A DNA stretch of 64,000 bases, from assembly GCA_948099385.1 (NCBI GenBank), contig CANUEZ040000116.1, positions 10,608,001 through 10,672,000 of the forward strand, in the 5' to 3' direction. Source of the stretch: Fasciola hepatica (lineage: Eukaryota > Platyhelminthes > Trematoda > Plagiorchiida > Fasciolidae). The translations under genes were made by a program, and so were the position numbers. Each line of letters begins with the position of its first letter. Positions within the stretch are counted from its first letter, which is position 1. The notes below the pieces were generated by a model. That model did no database searches. It was given only the letters and a program-made list of their open reading frames with translations, and was not told the origin of the DNA. Of the stretch, positions 30,538-41,057 are shown piece after piece.

Positions 30538-31510
30538 CAAAATTTCGCACCTGCGATCTCCGGCATTTACCTCAACCGCTGACATTATACTAGTAACTGA
30601 ATCCTGGCTGTCAGATGATGCCTCGCTTGACCTTGTTCGCATAGCTGGGTATCAATGCTTCTCGATCGCCCGCCAGTTCAGGCGTGAAGGGGACTGTTTA
30701 GCCTTTGTCAAATGCACTATCCACGCTGGTGTTATTAACCACTCTTCTCTTCTCCTTATTGAGGATCCTTTATGGCTATCTATTCACGCCTCCGGCCAGA
30801 ACCTCCTCCTTGGCTGCCTCTACTTCCCCCCGGACCTGGAGCCTGCAAAATTGGCTCTGCCGTGGATGTCCTTAGTGCTGCGCTTGGCCATCCTTCCAGT
30901 GCAAAAATTATTGCGGGTGACTTTAACCCTCTTTCCATTTGCTGGTCCTCCTATACTACCCCTCCCGCCCTCTCCACCTTCCTTTCATTTGTCCGTCTTG
31001 CTGGATGGACCCAACATGTCTCTTGCCCTATTAGAAGGAACAATATCTTGGACCTAGTATTCTCCATTGATGTTCCTGTTATGACCACCCAGATTTCTGA
31101 TCACTTTCCGGGTAGTGACCACCGTATTGTCAGGTGCAATTTCAGCTGCTTCAGCTGTTCTCATAAGATGCAATCCTCTCCCCCTGTTCCGACTTCCTAC
31201 CGTTCCTGTAACTGGCTCCTAGTGCCAATGATAATCCGCTCCCTTAACTGGGACACGTTTTTCCTTTCCTCCGATCCCCTCACTGTTGTGAACTCTACTC
31301 CAACCTCCTACACTGCCTAAGTACCGCCAACCCATGTGCCGATCCACGCCACAAATCCAGCAGCTCACGCCTGTCACTTTTAGAACGTAAGCTGGCTAAG
31401 CTGCAACTTACCTTCGGTAGTTCACACGACTTTACAATTCTTCTGCTCATAAACCAGCTAAAACTGAAGCTGCGTTGCATGGCCGATTCGCATCTGAGAA
31501 GGCAAGAGGC

Positions 31511-31511
<1 letters not shown>
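30476..31511 (+). pseudogene. CR1-like LINE endonuclease domain, frameshifted and truncated
   Basis: The apurinic-type endonuclease that nicks target DNA in non-LTR retrotransposons. Frame 2 gives LVLINARSITSKISHL (motif with Asn, near 30503), then VTESWLSDD (catalytic Glu, near 30594). After a frameshift near 30840, frame 1 gives IIAGDFNPLSICW (near 30910) and SDHRIVRC (near 31113). The frame ends at 31318-31320 and further LINE-like linker sequence runs to the AAT repeat at 31512. The reverse transcriptase is missing here, so this is a 3'-truncated piece. The N-terminal start MRTPTPNSFL is copied in the right arm at 32538-32596. Confidence 0.85.
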
Positions 31512-31551
<40 letters not shown>

Positions 31552-31553
31552 TT
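31512..31553 (+). repeat. (AAT)n microsatellite
   Basis: About 13 AAT/TAA units at the end of the LINE fragment, within the palindrome spacer. Confidence 0.95.
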
Positions 31554-32387
31554 GGTTTATTTCGGATAACCCCGAGGCATGCTGTAACGCAAGATCAAAC
31601 GATACAATTGGACGTAGAGTCCGAATTCCAAGAGGATGATTCAGGTATATGCACTCGATATTGTACAAGAGAAAGTATTTAAGTTACTCTTGAGAGCGGC
31701 GCCCGGCAAATTTGAACTCAAGGTCGGGTGGCCAGTCCGGCCAAGTCAGGGTGGAGCTGGTCGGAGGTAGTAAAATCTCCCTGAAATAGTACAAAAAGAG
31801 GGGCTATACAACGAGAGGATCAAACAGAATTGACGAAAGTTTTTTTCACCTTGAGGGAAAAAAAGTTTTCAAGTGGGACATGAACTAGCTATAGTGCTCC
31901 GCGGAGTATGGCGCGGCTTTGGATCGAAATCAGACGATAAAAGGAATGAACTTGCACATAAAGACCAATCAAAATGTTTCGAAGATTTTCCTTGTAACGT
32001 TCAGCGACCAAATATAGGCTGAGTCCATTAAATCGTTGCGCCCATTGTTCACTCTCATAGAGGCGGAATGTAACGCCCAAAAACGGAAATGGGAACTGGG
32101 CGACAAATCAATTTGTGATGCGTAGCCATGATAGTCGCAGATACACGGTTTGTACAGATGAGTATTTAAATGACAGGTAAGTATTTACGTTCGATTATCG
32201 TCGTCTAAGGGCTGAACATGAAGACCAGAGAGATGCAAGAATCAAAATTGTCTGAGAGGATTTACAAAGATAGAATACCGGATAAGAAAAAGCTTCAAAC
32301 AACCGATGAATACAGTTGCGAAGTTGGAGGGTGAAGTAGTTGACAGGCGAAATACTATCTGCTGGTATTCTTTGTAGGAAATGGATC
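31554..32387. other. Unassigned palindrome spacer
   Basis: No domain recognised on either strand. There is a TGTAACG at 32070 and a GCGTAGCC at 32119 reminiscent of BEL LTR fragments, but too little to call. Confidence 0.4.
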
Positions 32388-32534
32388 CTGTGATGGAGAA
32401 AGATCAATAAGCTGCGATACAGCCGCGTGGGCCCACACAGCTGTAGCACTGCAATATCCTCACCTCGCAAAGATTCATGCCCTCCCCATATGCTGGCATC
32501 TGTATCGCAGCCTACTGATCTTTCTCCATCACAG
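32388..32534. repeat. 147-bp element with 35-bp terminal inverted repeats
   Basis: 32388-32422 (CTGTGATGGAGAAAGATCAA at its start) is the reverse complement of 32500-32534 with two mismatches in 35. The right end abuts the point where the palindrome homology begins. Could be a foldback/MITE-like insertion or a fill-in product of the rearrangement. No clear target duplication. Confidence 0.75.
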
Positions 32535-33256
32535 TTAGTTATTGATCGTGCGTTAATGAGAACTAGTAGGAATGAGTTCGGTGTCGGTGTGCGCAAAGCA
32601 TGGATGCCAGGTGCAAGACTATTGGGATCTCTGTGGCGATAGGAGTTGGGCCTCAGTAGGGATAGAGAGTCAGTAGAAGGGGGCGGGCTGTGTTGGAAGG
32701 GGGACGGAAAGTAGGAGAAGCGTTAGCATTTGGCGCAGCGGATCGCTGTGGGTTATCAATACGGTGGGTGTGCATCACACCGTTGATGTGGACCGGAGGA
32801 GGGGGGGGGCACGGCATGGCAAAGTGAGAGGTTAGGAATATCTGTCGAAGCGGGGTGGGCAGGAGGGAAGGCATGGTGTAAGGTACTAAAGTACGTGACA
32901 TCGAGTGGGGAGCGATCAGCGATATAGGTCTGTGAAAGTTCATCGATACGGTCCATAGGGCGACTAGCGATATGGCCACGGGTGCGGAGGGCACCGGTCA
33001 GGATAAAAACGAGATCTTGACTGCGGGTAACCTACCTGTTGGGCAGAGTCAGTATAAGGCCGGTAGGTCGGCTTGGGGGTGAAGGTATTTGGGAGAGAAA
33101 CTGGGAAGTAGTGTGGGGTGGGGGCGAAGAGGGAGTGGTGAAATTAGGAAAGGCTTGGAGGCCCATGAAAGACAAGAGAGCCGGTAAGTGGTGAGGTGGA
33201 GCGAGGAGGCGGGGTACAGGTACGAACCTGGAGTACCTGCTGGGGCACGTACGTGG
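32535..33256 (-). repeat. Right arm of giant inverted repeat, inner segment
   Basis: Reverse complement of 29816-30537, so it is the minus-strand copy of the CR1-like LINE leader and the first residues of its endonuclease. It ends with CGTGG (33252-33256), the left target copy of BEL-C. Confidence 0.93.
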
Positions 33257-33614
33257 TGTAAGTCGAATCTCGCAAATCGAGCAACGCGTAGCCAATTCAA
33301 ACGAATCTCAAACCAGAACAAGATTGATTCGTAGTTTCTACGGTACCAAATTGAAATGCACAAAAGATACAAATATATACGAACCTCAAGTATGCGGCCA
33401 AATAGACTTCACAGTAAAACCCAAAGGTCCAAAGCCCCGTGGCTCAAGCACGACAGTCAGAAACGGTTCAAGGCCAAATTCAAATGTCTCACATGGATAA
33501 ACAAACGTGAAAATGTGTGGTGTATGAGCGAGCTTTCCAAGATCATGTTAAATATAGTCAAATTCACAAAGCACGTTGAACATTTAGAAGGATTTTCAGT
33601 ATTCGTTCGTTACA
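33257..33614 (-). repeat. BEL-C 3' LTR
   Basis: 358 bp, TGTAAC...CTTACA on the minus strand. Differs from the other LTR by a few substitutions and short indels by eye. Confidence 0.95.
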
Positions 33615-34565
33615 CCGCCGGCCAAAATCCTTCCGCGAAAATGGTTGTCTAAGGTTCAGGAAGGGGTCATGATTCTCACCCTATCTACCTTTAACTTATT
33701 GTCAGTGCCTGTGGATACTAACTTCCTGTGTCATCTGAACGTGAAACAGGTTTTTGCCGTAGTCATCATCGCACAATCCATAAGGAATCAATTCCAAATC
33801 CCGCTGCACAACTTGAGATTGACATATTCATCAGGAGACCGGCGCATATAGTCAGACGCACGATGAAGATGAAGGCTTCGCAGAGTGAAGTGTTTCGCCG
33901 CACGAAATAAGTCTAAGCATCACAAGCAGTTACCCATTGCAGCAACTGGTTAGACTAATTTTGTTTACAAGCATGAGCGCAGAAGTTGAACGCAGGTGCA
34001 ACGCCTAATGAGATATCGCGTAAAATTGACAGGTCACGAACCAGTGGGATTACATAAAATTAACGCACCAAATCTTCCGAAGGAAATGAAAACCGGTTTC
34101 TGATTATGAATAAATTTCGAAAACAAGTTGACGGCGGACAGTATCGAAATACACATGAACACGGAGATTGATCGAATACTGGCATCTATCAGAGTATTTC
34201 AAAGTTTTTCTGTGCACAAAATATGTGACAATCAATATTGTATAAAATGTAAATAAATGTTCTTCTTTGAAGATAATAATAGTTTCACAATGTGCTCGCA
34301 GCTAGTATGCCTCACCCGAACTGTTCAAGTTAAATACTGGTGAATTTCTCCTCTTCGCCTATGTGCACGCCAGATAGAAACTGGAACTAAGTACATTTGC
34401 AACCTTTCAGAAAAAATGGGTCCAGTTGATTAGTTGTAGGGCATGAAATGCAATAAAGTGCTGAGTAAATCGGAGCGAGGCGATCTGCGAGCTACTTTGT
34501 CTTTTGTATGTGGTTTCGAGCTCGAATCATCAACATTTTCCTCGCTGTTTCCTGCTACGAGTGGA
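33615..34565 (-). other. BEL-C 3' internal remainder
   Basis: About 950 bp between the coding frame and the 3' LTR. I could not match it to integrase; it may be rearranged or 3' noncoding sequence. Next to the LTR is a purine-rich stretch on the minus strand (AAGGATTTTGGCCGGCGG) resembling the BEL-B polypurine tract. Confidence 0.55.
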
Positions 34566-36959
34566 TTAACTCTCTGATGTCGAACACGTTCTTCGTTTCT
34601 TCCGTTTCCTGTAATGTAATACAACTGTAGGATCTGTCCAATAGGCAAGGCTCAGTTCGGCGGTGGTGCAGTTCTCTTTTAGCATTCGTGCTACCTTAAA
34701 ACCCAATACCAGTGCAGTCGTTTTGAGCTCGTTTAGGGATACTGACTTCAGCTCAGCAATTTTTGTTTTGGCAAAGGGTACTTTGTTTCGCCGCCGGCCA
34801 TGCAGTTCCACCCAGGTACCGTACACTGTCACTGGGTCGGCAAATTTCAAGCTGCTTTGGGTGACCTGCTGGTGTCCTTTTTTGAGATATTTCAAAAGCC
34901 TCCGGGCAACTTCTCCTTTTCTCAATAAGTGACTTGACGGTGGTCTCTCGGGTATAGCAACTTCATGTTGCCCACTGTGAAGTCCCGTCTTTGAATTCGC
35001 CATCGAAAGCACCGACTGATCCTTCCAGTGAACTTCGCTTTCCTGAGATGGACCGTTGGATTCAATATCGAAAGGCTGATCGTGTTCTACAGAGGCACTT
35101 CTCTCAGCAACATTTGAGCAATTTATTGATGCCGATTGTTGAAGTTCGCTCGTCAGGGGTCCGAGAAGTGTCCAGCCTAGTATCGTTCGCGTAGCGAATG
35201 GTTCTTTTCGATTGCTTATGCTCTGTTCAAGCACCCAGTGAGCCTCTGGTACATTGCATCCAATTAGTATGTCGACGTGGGGGCTAGAAACTTCTTCGAA
35301 CTCTATGTCCCTGAGATGAGACCATCTCTTGGCGATCGATCTAACAGAGTCGACTGGTCTCATTGGCAAGCTGTCTATTGCAAAAGCTTCCGGAATTTCT
35401 ACGATCCCCTCATCAGATAAAGACGTTAACTGCAGGGTCAGCCTCTTAGAATTGCTAACATGACCCCCTGCAATCGTGCTGATAGTGAGCGAGGTAGGCT
35501 CGCCTACTAGTTCACAGCTTTCTACAAGCTCGCGAGTAATCAGCGAGGTATTCGACCCCGTGTCCAAAAATGCATTGACCCTCCTCAGTCCTTTAGGTGT
35601 CACGATACCGACAGGTACGATGCCTAATCTTGCCGGTTTGAAATCATCATGTCCCGTTGAACAGACAATTTTGGGTTCATCTGGATGAATAGGTCTATTG
35701 TTGAGAAGGCCATGCAGTAACGAGTGATGATTACCCAAGCATCCGTCTTGGTTGCATTTCACTCTTAAGCTGCATTCAGAGGCTCGATGAGAGTTGTTCA
35801 AACACATAAAGCATAAGCCAATCCTTTTTACTGCGCACCACCGATCGGGTACACTCATCCCATGAAAGGTCGGACAATCTGGTAACCGATGCAGGGAGTT
35901 GCATAGCTTGCATTCAGCTGACCTCTCGGGTTCTTGACTTATCATGTGCATGTTAGCCAAAGACTGGGTTTGGTTGCAGTCCTTCTCCACAATTTGAGAT
36001 GTTGGTTCCCTTCGCGCCAGTCTGCAACTTTCGCTTACGATTTGTCCAAATCGACTGTTGGCGATACGGGATTGACGACCTATGAACTCCGTCAAATCGT
36101 TGAACGTAGATTCCCGCCCAAGCATATTTATTTTTTCAGCTTCCTCTGCCCATCGGCTCTGTAAATCAATAGACAGACATCGGACAATGCATTCCTGTGT
36201 GTACAATGCATTCAGATCAGACTGGTATCCTAAGTGCTCCAGTGCTATACTGCAATTCTGCATTTTTATCACCAAACTCGACAGTGATTCAGCCTTGCCC
36301 TCAGTCCTTTTCGCCTCCAATAAAACACTATCAATTAGGCTTCTAGCCACCTTGAATGGTTGTCCAAACAAATCTTTCAGGATTCTGCGCGCCCTGATGT
36401 ACCCCATCGGTGGATCAAGCATCGCGCAGCCTTCGATAGCACTTTTGGCTCTCCCATGACAGTAATGTAATAAATACAAAAACCTTTGGCCAGGATCTGC
36501 AACTTTGCACTCAACAAAACTTTCGAATTGTTTCACGAATATACAGTATTGCTCGGGGTGCCCGTCGAAGTGGGACAGCTCCACTCTCGGCAGGTCAAGA
36601 GCCAAAACCTCGGTAGTTTCAGGCTGTCTCAAGGGTATATATTCGTCGATCACAGTGCCTTTTCGATGTTGACAATGTGAACTACATGGACTCTTTGTTG
36701 GCTCTCTGAGACCAGTTCCTTGTGTAAGGGGCTCTGCTTCCTTTCTGGCTAACCGCAGCTCGTTTTCTAATTCTATTACTCTCATTCTATAAGTACTAAT
36801 ATCGTCAAACGCATCGCGGTAAGAGATATATGACCTGGCACTGACAGAGCTAGTAAACTTAGCATTATCTAGAGAATCAATAACACCCGAACCATCCCCA
36901 GAGACTTGCCGAGTTATTTCCTGTTGTCTCAAAATGTCCTTGCTTCCTCGTCTGGGCAT
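34566..36959 (-). CDS. BEL-C Gag-protease-(deleted RT)-RNase H fragment
   Basis: 797 codons uninterrupted from ATG 36959 (MPRRGSKDIL), chosen because it aligns with the BEL-B Gag start; the frame is open further upstream into the LTR. Gag has the capsid-like region (LDLPRVELSHFDGHPEQY) and three Cys/His knuckles (ECKLC, CFMCLNNSHRASEC, CNQDGC). The protease has LDTGSNTSLI with Asp at about residue 466, followed by a typical linker including TRTILGWTLLGP, with no stop at that point. About 450 residues carrying the RT palm are absent: the frame passes directly from the pre-RT linker (RLLKYLKKGHQ) into RNase H-like sequence (VTVYGTWVELHG, AKTKIAELKSVSL, AYWTDPTVVLHY) and ends in a short basic tail. 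It probably still yields a Gag-protease protein. Confidence 0.88.
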   Translation of the reverse strand: MPRRGSKDILRQQEITRQVSGDGSGVIDSLDNAKFTSSVSARSYISYRDAFDDISTYRMRVIELENELRLARKEAEPLTQGTGLREPTKSPCSSHCQHRKGTVIDEYIPLRQPETTEVLALDLPRVELSHFDGHPEQYCIFVKQFESFVECKVADPGQRFLYLLHYCHGRAKSAIEGCAMLDPPMGYIRARRILKDLFGQPFKVARSLIDSVLLEAKRTEGKAESLSSLVIKMQNCSIALEHLGYQSDLNALYTQECIVRCLSIDLQSRWAEEAEKINMLGRESTFNDLTEFIGRQSRIANSRFGQIVSESCRLARREPTSQIVEKDCNQTQSLANMHMISQEPERSAECKLCNSLHRLPDCPTFHGMSVPDRWCAVKRIGLCFMCLNNSHRASECSLRVKCNQDGCLGNHHSLLHGLLNNRPIHPDEPKIVCSTGHDDFKPARLGIVPVGIVTPKGLRRVNAFLDTGSNTSLITRELVESCELVGEPTSLTISTIAGGHVSNSKRLTLQLTSLSDEGIVEIPEAFAIDSLPMRPVDSVRSIAKRWSHLRDIEFEEVSSPHVDILIGCNVPEAHWVLEQSISNRKEPFATRTILGWTLLGPLTSELQQSASINCSNVAERSASVEHDQPFDIESNGPSQESEVHWKDQSVLSMANSKTGLHSGQHEVAIPERPPSSHLLRKGEVARRLLKYLKKGHQQVTQSSLKFADPVTVYGTWVELHGRRRNKVPFAKTKIAELKSVSLNELKTTALVLGFKVARMLKENCTTAELSLAYWTDPTVVLHYRKRKKRRTCSTSES

Positions 36960-36997
36960 TTCCAATGGGTTTTCTTGTCCAGGTTCCACTTGAGTAC

Positions 36998-37356
36998 TGT
37001 AAGTCGAATCTCGCAAATCGAGCAACGCGTAGCCAATTCAAACGAATCCCAAAACCAGAACAAGATTGATTCGTAGGTTCTACGGTACCAAATTGAAATG
37101 CACAAAGGATACAAATATATACGAACCTCAAGTATGCGGCCAAATAGACTTCACAGTAAAATCCAAAGGTCCAAAGCCCCGTGGCTCAAGCACGACAGTC
37201 AGAAACGGTTCAAGGCCAAATTCAAATGTCTCACATGGATAAACAAACGTGAAAATGTGTGGTGTATGAGCGAGCTTTCCAAGATCATGTTAAATATAGT
37301 CAAATTCACAAAGCACGTTGAACATTTAGAAGGATTTTCAGTATTCGTTCGTTACA
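36998..37356 (-). repeat. BEL-C 5' LTR
   Basis: 359 bp. Shared BEL LTR blocks appear as reverse complements at 37020-37038, 37080-37090 and 37117-37132. Confidence 0.95.
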
Positions 37357-37474
37357 CGTGGTACTTCAGGGTTTGATGAGGGGGAACAGCGGAGGCATGC
37401 TGGGGCTATAGTATGGAGGGTTGGTGTCTGGGGGCAGGGAGGGACAAAGTTAAGAAACGGAGATGGAGGATTTG
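37357..37474 (-). repeat. Right arm of giant inverted repeat, middle segment
   Basis: Reverse complement of 29696-29820 with a short indel. Bounded by the BEL-C target copy (37357-37361) and the solo BEL-A LTR. Confidence 0.92.
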
Positions 37475-37898
37475 TGTACAGTCCAGTCACCGCAAAGTTC
37501 GAACGACGCGTAGCAACCAATTTCGACACAACTCAAAACAAAGCCCATTCCAAATAGCTACGGTACTATATACAAGAAATCAATTAATTTTACAATAATC
37601 AGACCTCAATATTATTCCTTCTGGCACTTTCGCTCCAATTTGTACAACAAATCAACAACTGCAGCTGGGTTACAACAAAAGGTTAGATACAGAAGATGAG
37701 ATTACCAAATACAGTCACAACGGCATTCAAGCTGAGCGACTCTCGCTCGAGGCAACGGTAGGAGTCCGGTTTGTGACAAAGATTTAGAGAAATAAAACAA
37801 ACAATAAGAATTCCAGCAAAGATAGTTCATACGAATGATAAATGTCGTTTGCAATATGGATGCTAATGCATGGAACGGGCTTCCCGAACTCCTTTACA
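37475..37898 (-). repeat. Solo LTR of BEL-A
   Basis: 424 bp, same length and ends as both BEL-A LTRs, and flanked by the same host bases (ccaat and caaat sides). It occupies exactly the position where the left arm has the whole BEL-A. This is the product expected from LTR-LTR recombination. Its 3' end is closer to the BEL-A 3' LTR. Confidence 0.95.
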
Positions 37899-40800
37899 AT
37901 TGGTGTGACCCATTTAATAAGAGAGGAGGAAAGACAGTGGAAGGGGATGCGAGGCAGTGGAAGGGGGAGTGGCACTGGCAAGGCTCCGAAGGTCACTCCT
38001 ACTTAAAGGGACGATGGCGTTAGACGAATCTGGATGGTGGCCCAACCGGTTTCCACCTGGAGGGTCCGAGAGTACGCTATAAGGAGGTGCCAATTCAGAG
38101 TGAGGGGTGATCAGTTGAACAAGTGCTGACCAGGTAGGAGTACCAGGTAGGCTCGTGGAAGGATTGGATCGGCACTTATGAGGATAACATCGAAGTGTCG
38201 CGGCTGAGCTAGCAGCTAGGAGGTAGTTGGTAGAGTCGTTAGAGCGAGAGTCGTGGTTGAAAACACTTGTCAACGACTCGGAGGACGGATTGGAAGTAGT
38301 ACGGCGAGGGCTGATGGTTGCACCAGGGTCCTGTCTTGGCTCTGAGGCTTTGATGGGGGAGCGCGGCTGTAATACTGAAGTGGAGTGCCGCTTGGGGCCT
38401 GTGGTTGGGGAGCGAGAGCTACTGGAAGGTGAGGCTACTGGAGGAGATGGTAGAAAATGGCGTTTGTGTGGACATTTGATGGCTTCACTTGTTCCCTGAG
38501 TGCGCCTAAACCTACATCACTCAGTGAAGTTAGTGGGCACAGCGTCCTTCACTCTTTGGTCATCACTATATAACAGTATTATACCTATCTGCTTGACTTT
38601 GGCCAACAATCTCTCTCCACCACCCCCCCATGTTCTCCGTATTCCCCAGCTTATCGCCATTACCACTTTATCAAGACACTTCCCGTACTTGTGGCACTCC
38701 TGGGGGCAGCTAGACTCAGAGAAGGACCCAGATGATAACAGTGGGATAGCTACAATCTGCCGACAAAGAACTGAGTGCTAACCATGTTTCATCCACAGAG
38801 CAAACAAGGGAAGCACAACGCAGACACAGTAATAACAGCCCAACGGGATTCATCTGGAAGTTCACTTGTGCAGAAATCCGAAGCACTTCACTGGTTCAAG
38901 CTTAGAGTCCTGTGGCCTGCCCTGACACTATTGTCGTGTTTTACTGTTCTAAATTTGTCGTTCAGTTGTACTTTTGTCAGCGGTGACTTTTTGGTCGCGA
39001 TTAAGTGAGTTTCGGGAATAAGTGCATAACGAATTCAGAGAAGGTTTTTGTATGATGGCTTTTTCACATGTTTTCTAGAGTTTTCAACATTTTCTTTGTT
39101 TATGTTATTTATGCTTTTGTTTGTACGAACCAGATATCAGAGTGTTATACAGATAAATTTACCTAATTGCTTATAAATGCTCATGAGTATAATGATTCCA
39201 TCATCACTAGGTGTGTCCATTGAACACGCTTCGTGATGAACTCTCGGAGCGAATTATCACGTGGTTCCATGGAGTAAACCGGAGCATAATTTATTAAACT
39301 TTCGAGATAATATTCACAAAACCGGCATGGTTATGCGAGGACTTCTTCGGGCCAATATGAGAGACCTGTGGGGAAGCGAAGAGCAACATAGTTTCACAGT
39401 TTTGGACAGCGCTAACCCGGCGCTTAAGAGAACCACATAGGCATCGCCACAGTTCAGAATGAAGTTCCGTACATTTTCCTTTATGTCGCTTTAAGCCACT
39501 AGTTTGCATTTTTTTTTTGAAAGCCGGCCCTATGTTCTGTAATAATGCGGGCACACATTGTGTCAACTGACCTAGTACGTAGGTAGCACTACCCGAAGTT
39601 TACCCCGTTGGGTTTGTGCCAGCAAAGATCGGACAACTGAATTGAAATTCTTCGGACAGCACCAATTGACCCCCATCAGGATAGAGCCTGGGATACGAAA
39701 TGCATTAAAAGAATTGCTTAAAATGGTCACCCACATTTTTTAAGTTACCCATATTCTGTTTAATCATCTAATCTGTCATTGTTATATTATCCATCCTTCC
39801 GAACTCAACCAATAAGGTACCGACACGTGTCAAGGAATAACCAGTTTTAAAAAAAGCAAAGTAGATTTATTGCATAATAAATGCAGATTTTGTACAACAT
39901 ATTCTGTTATTCGTTGTTGGTGATTCTTGTGTTCCGGAGAATGTTGCTGGTTCTTGTTCAAAGGATTCACGGGATCTGTAAAGTGAACGTGTGTAATATC
40001 CCCTATTAATTGTCGTTGAAAGTATAATTTAACAAATTATATTTTCAGTTTTTACCTATGACACCGCAATGAAACTGTAGGACTGTCCTCATGGTAGATA
40101 TTGATATAAGTGTACATTGAAACACATCAATATCATATGCTGTAAACAAAAACCAACGGTTCTGATTTTCAACATGTTAAAATGCCTGTGCTTATTTCTA
40201 ACAGGTAAACTGGATGACAACTGGACGGCTTAATACGCATGCATTTATTTCTGACCGTTTGAATAAAGTGAATTCTACGGGAAGAAAACTGTGAAAGATC
40301 ACAATAAGTAGGAAATAACGTATCACCGTAGCTGTATTTCTACGCATCGATCCTTAGTGTTGATAAATAAAAGCTTGATGCCTCTCTGTATTAGGGACAT
40401 CGGTTCATCTCAAACATAGCTTCTCATGGTTTGTGTGCTAGTGAGGTTTTTCAACTTGTCTCCAATGGCAGTGACCACTTCATGATCGTGAATGGGCTGG
40501 CTTTGTGGCCTGCATAACCAAAGAGAGGTCACGGAGAAGTCTTGACCAATGCTTGCCATTGGCTTCTTGCACAGTTTTGGACCAAATGCTGCTAGTAAAA
40601 CGCCTAAGCTTACCAACCTGAGAGTCTTTGTTTAGAATATGAAAGTCTTTTTTGGTGACATGTGCATTCGGTGACCTCAGTGTGTTGTTGTGATTCTGGA
40701 AATCCTTCAACGTCTCATCTCGTCACGCTCTCGGTACACTAAATTTGGAACTTTAACTGGGGATTCAAAAGGTTTAATGGGATAGTTTTACTTTTATTTA

Positions 40801-41057
40801 TTTTAAAATGCCGTGAATAATAAAGTAAAAATTGCTTCAATCTTCAATAACAAAGTTTAGGAATAATTCAATGTTTATAAGACCGATAAACTTCATGCCT
40901 CTGATTATTTCTCAGTGAAGATTGAAGAAGATAAAACAACAAACACTGAAGTAGCTAAAACATTACATAAGTGATAAACGTGCACAACATTTGTGATATC
41001 ATCCTCGAAACTGTTAACAAAGTGCATCTTTCGAGATACAACCAACAGCATAGCCAT
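37899..41057 (-). repeat. Right arm of giant inverted repeat, outer segment
   Basis: Reverse complement of 1-3158, including the minus-strand copy of the Ser/Pro-rich LINE leader frame (37914-38516). It reaches the homologue of window position 1 at 41057 and may extend further if the left flank outside the window matches 41058 onward. Confidence 0.95.

Larger units (their letters stand above)
33257..37356 (-). mobile_element. BEL-C: internally deleted BEL/Pao retrotransposon in the right arm
   Basis: About 4.1 kb on the minus strand. LTRs at 36998-37356 (5', 359 bp) and 33257-33614 (3', 358 bp), flanked by a perfect CGTGG duplication (33252-33256, 37357-37361). The interior encodes Gag, protease and a fragment of RNase H but no RT palm or integrase, so it could move only with proteins from another element. 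The left arm shows the empty site at 29816-29820. Confidence 0.95.

Noticed and set aside
32070..32180. Relic of a fourth BEL LTR (TGTAACGCC start and GCGTAGCC)
   Set aside because: The two motifs are in conflicting orientations and no partner LTR or core blocks were found.
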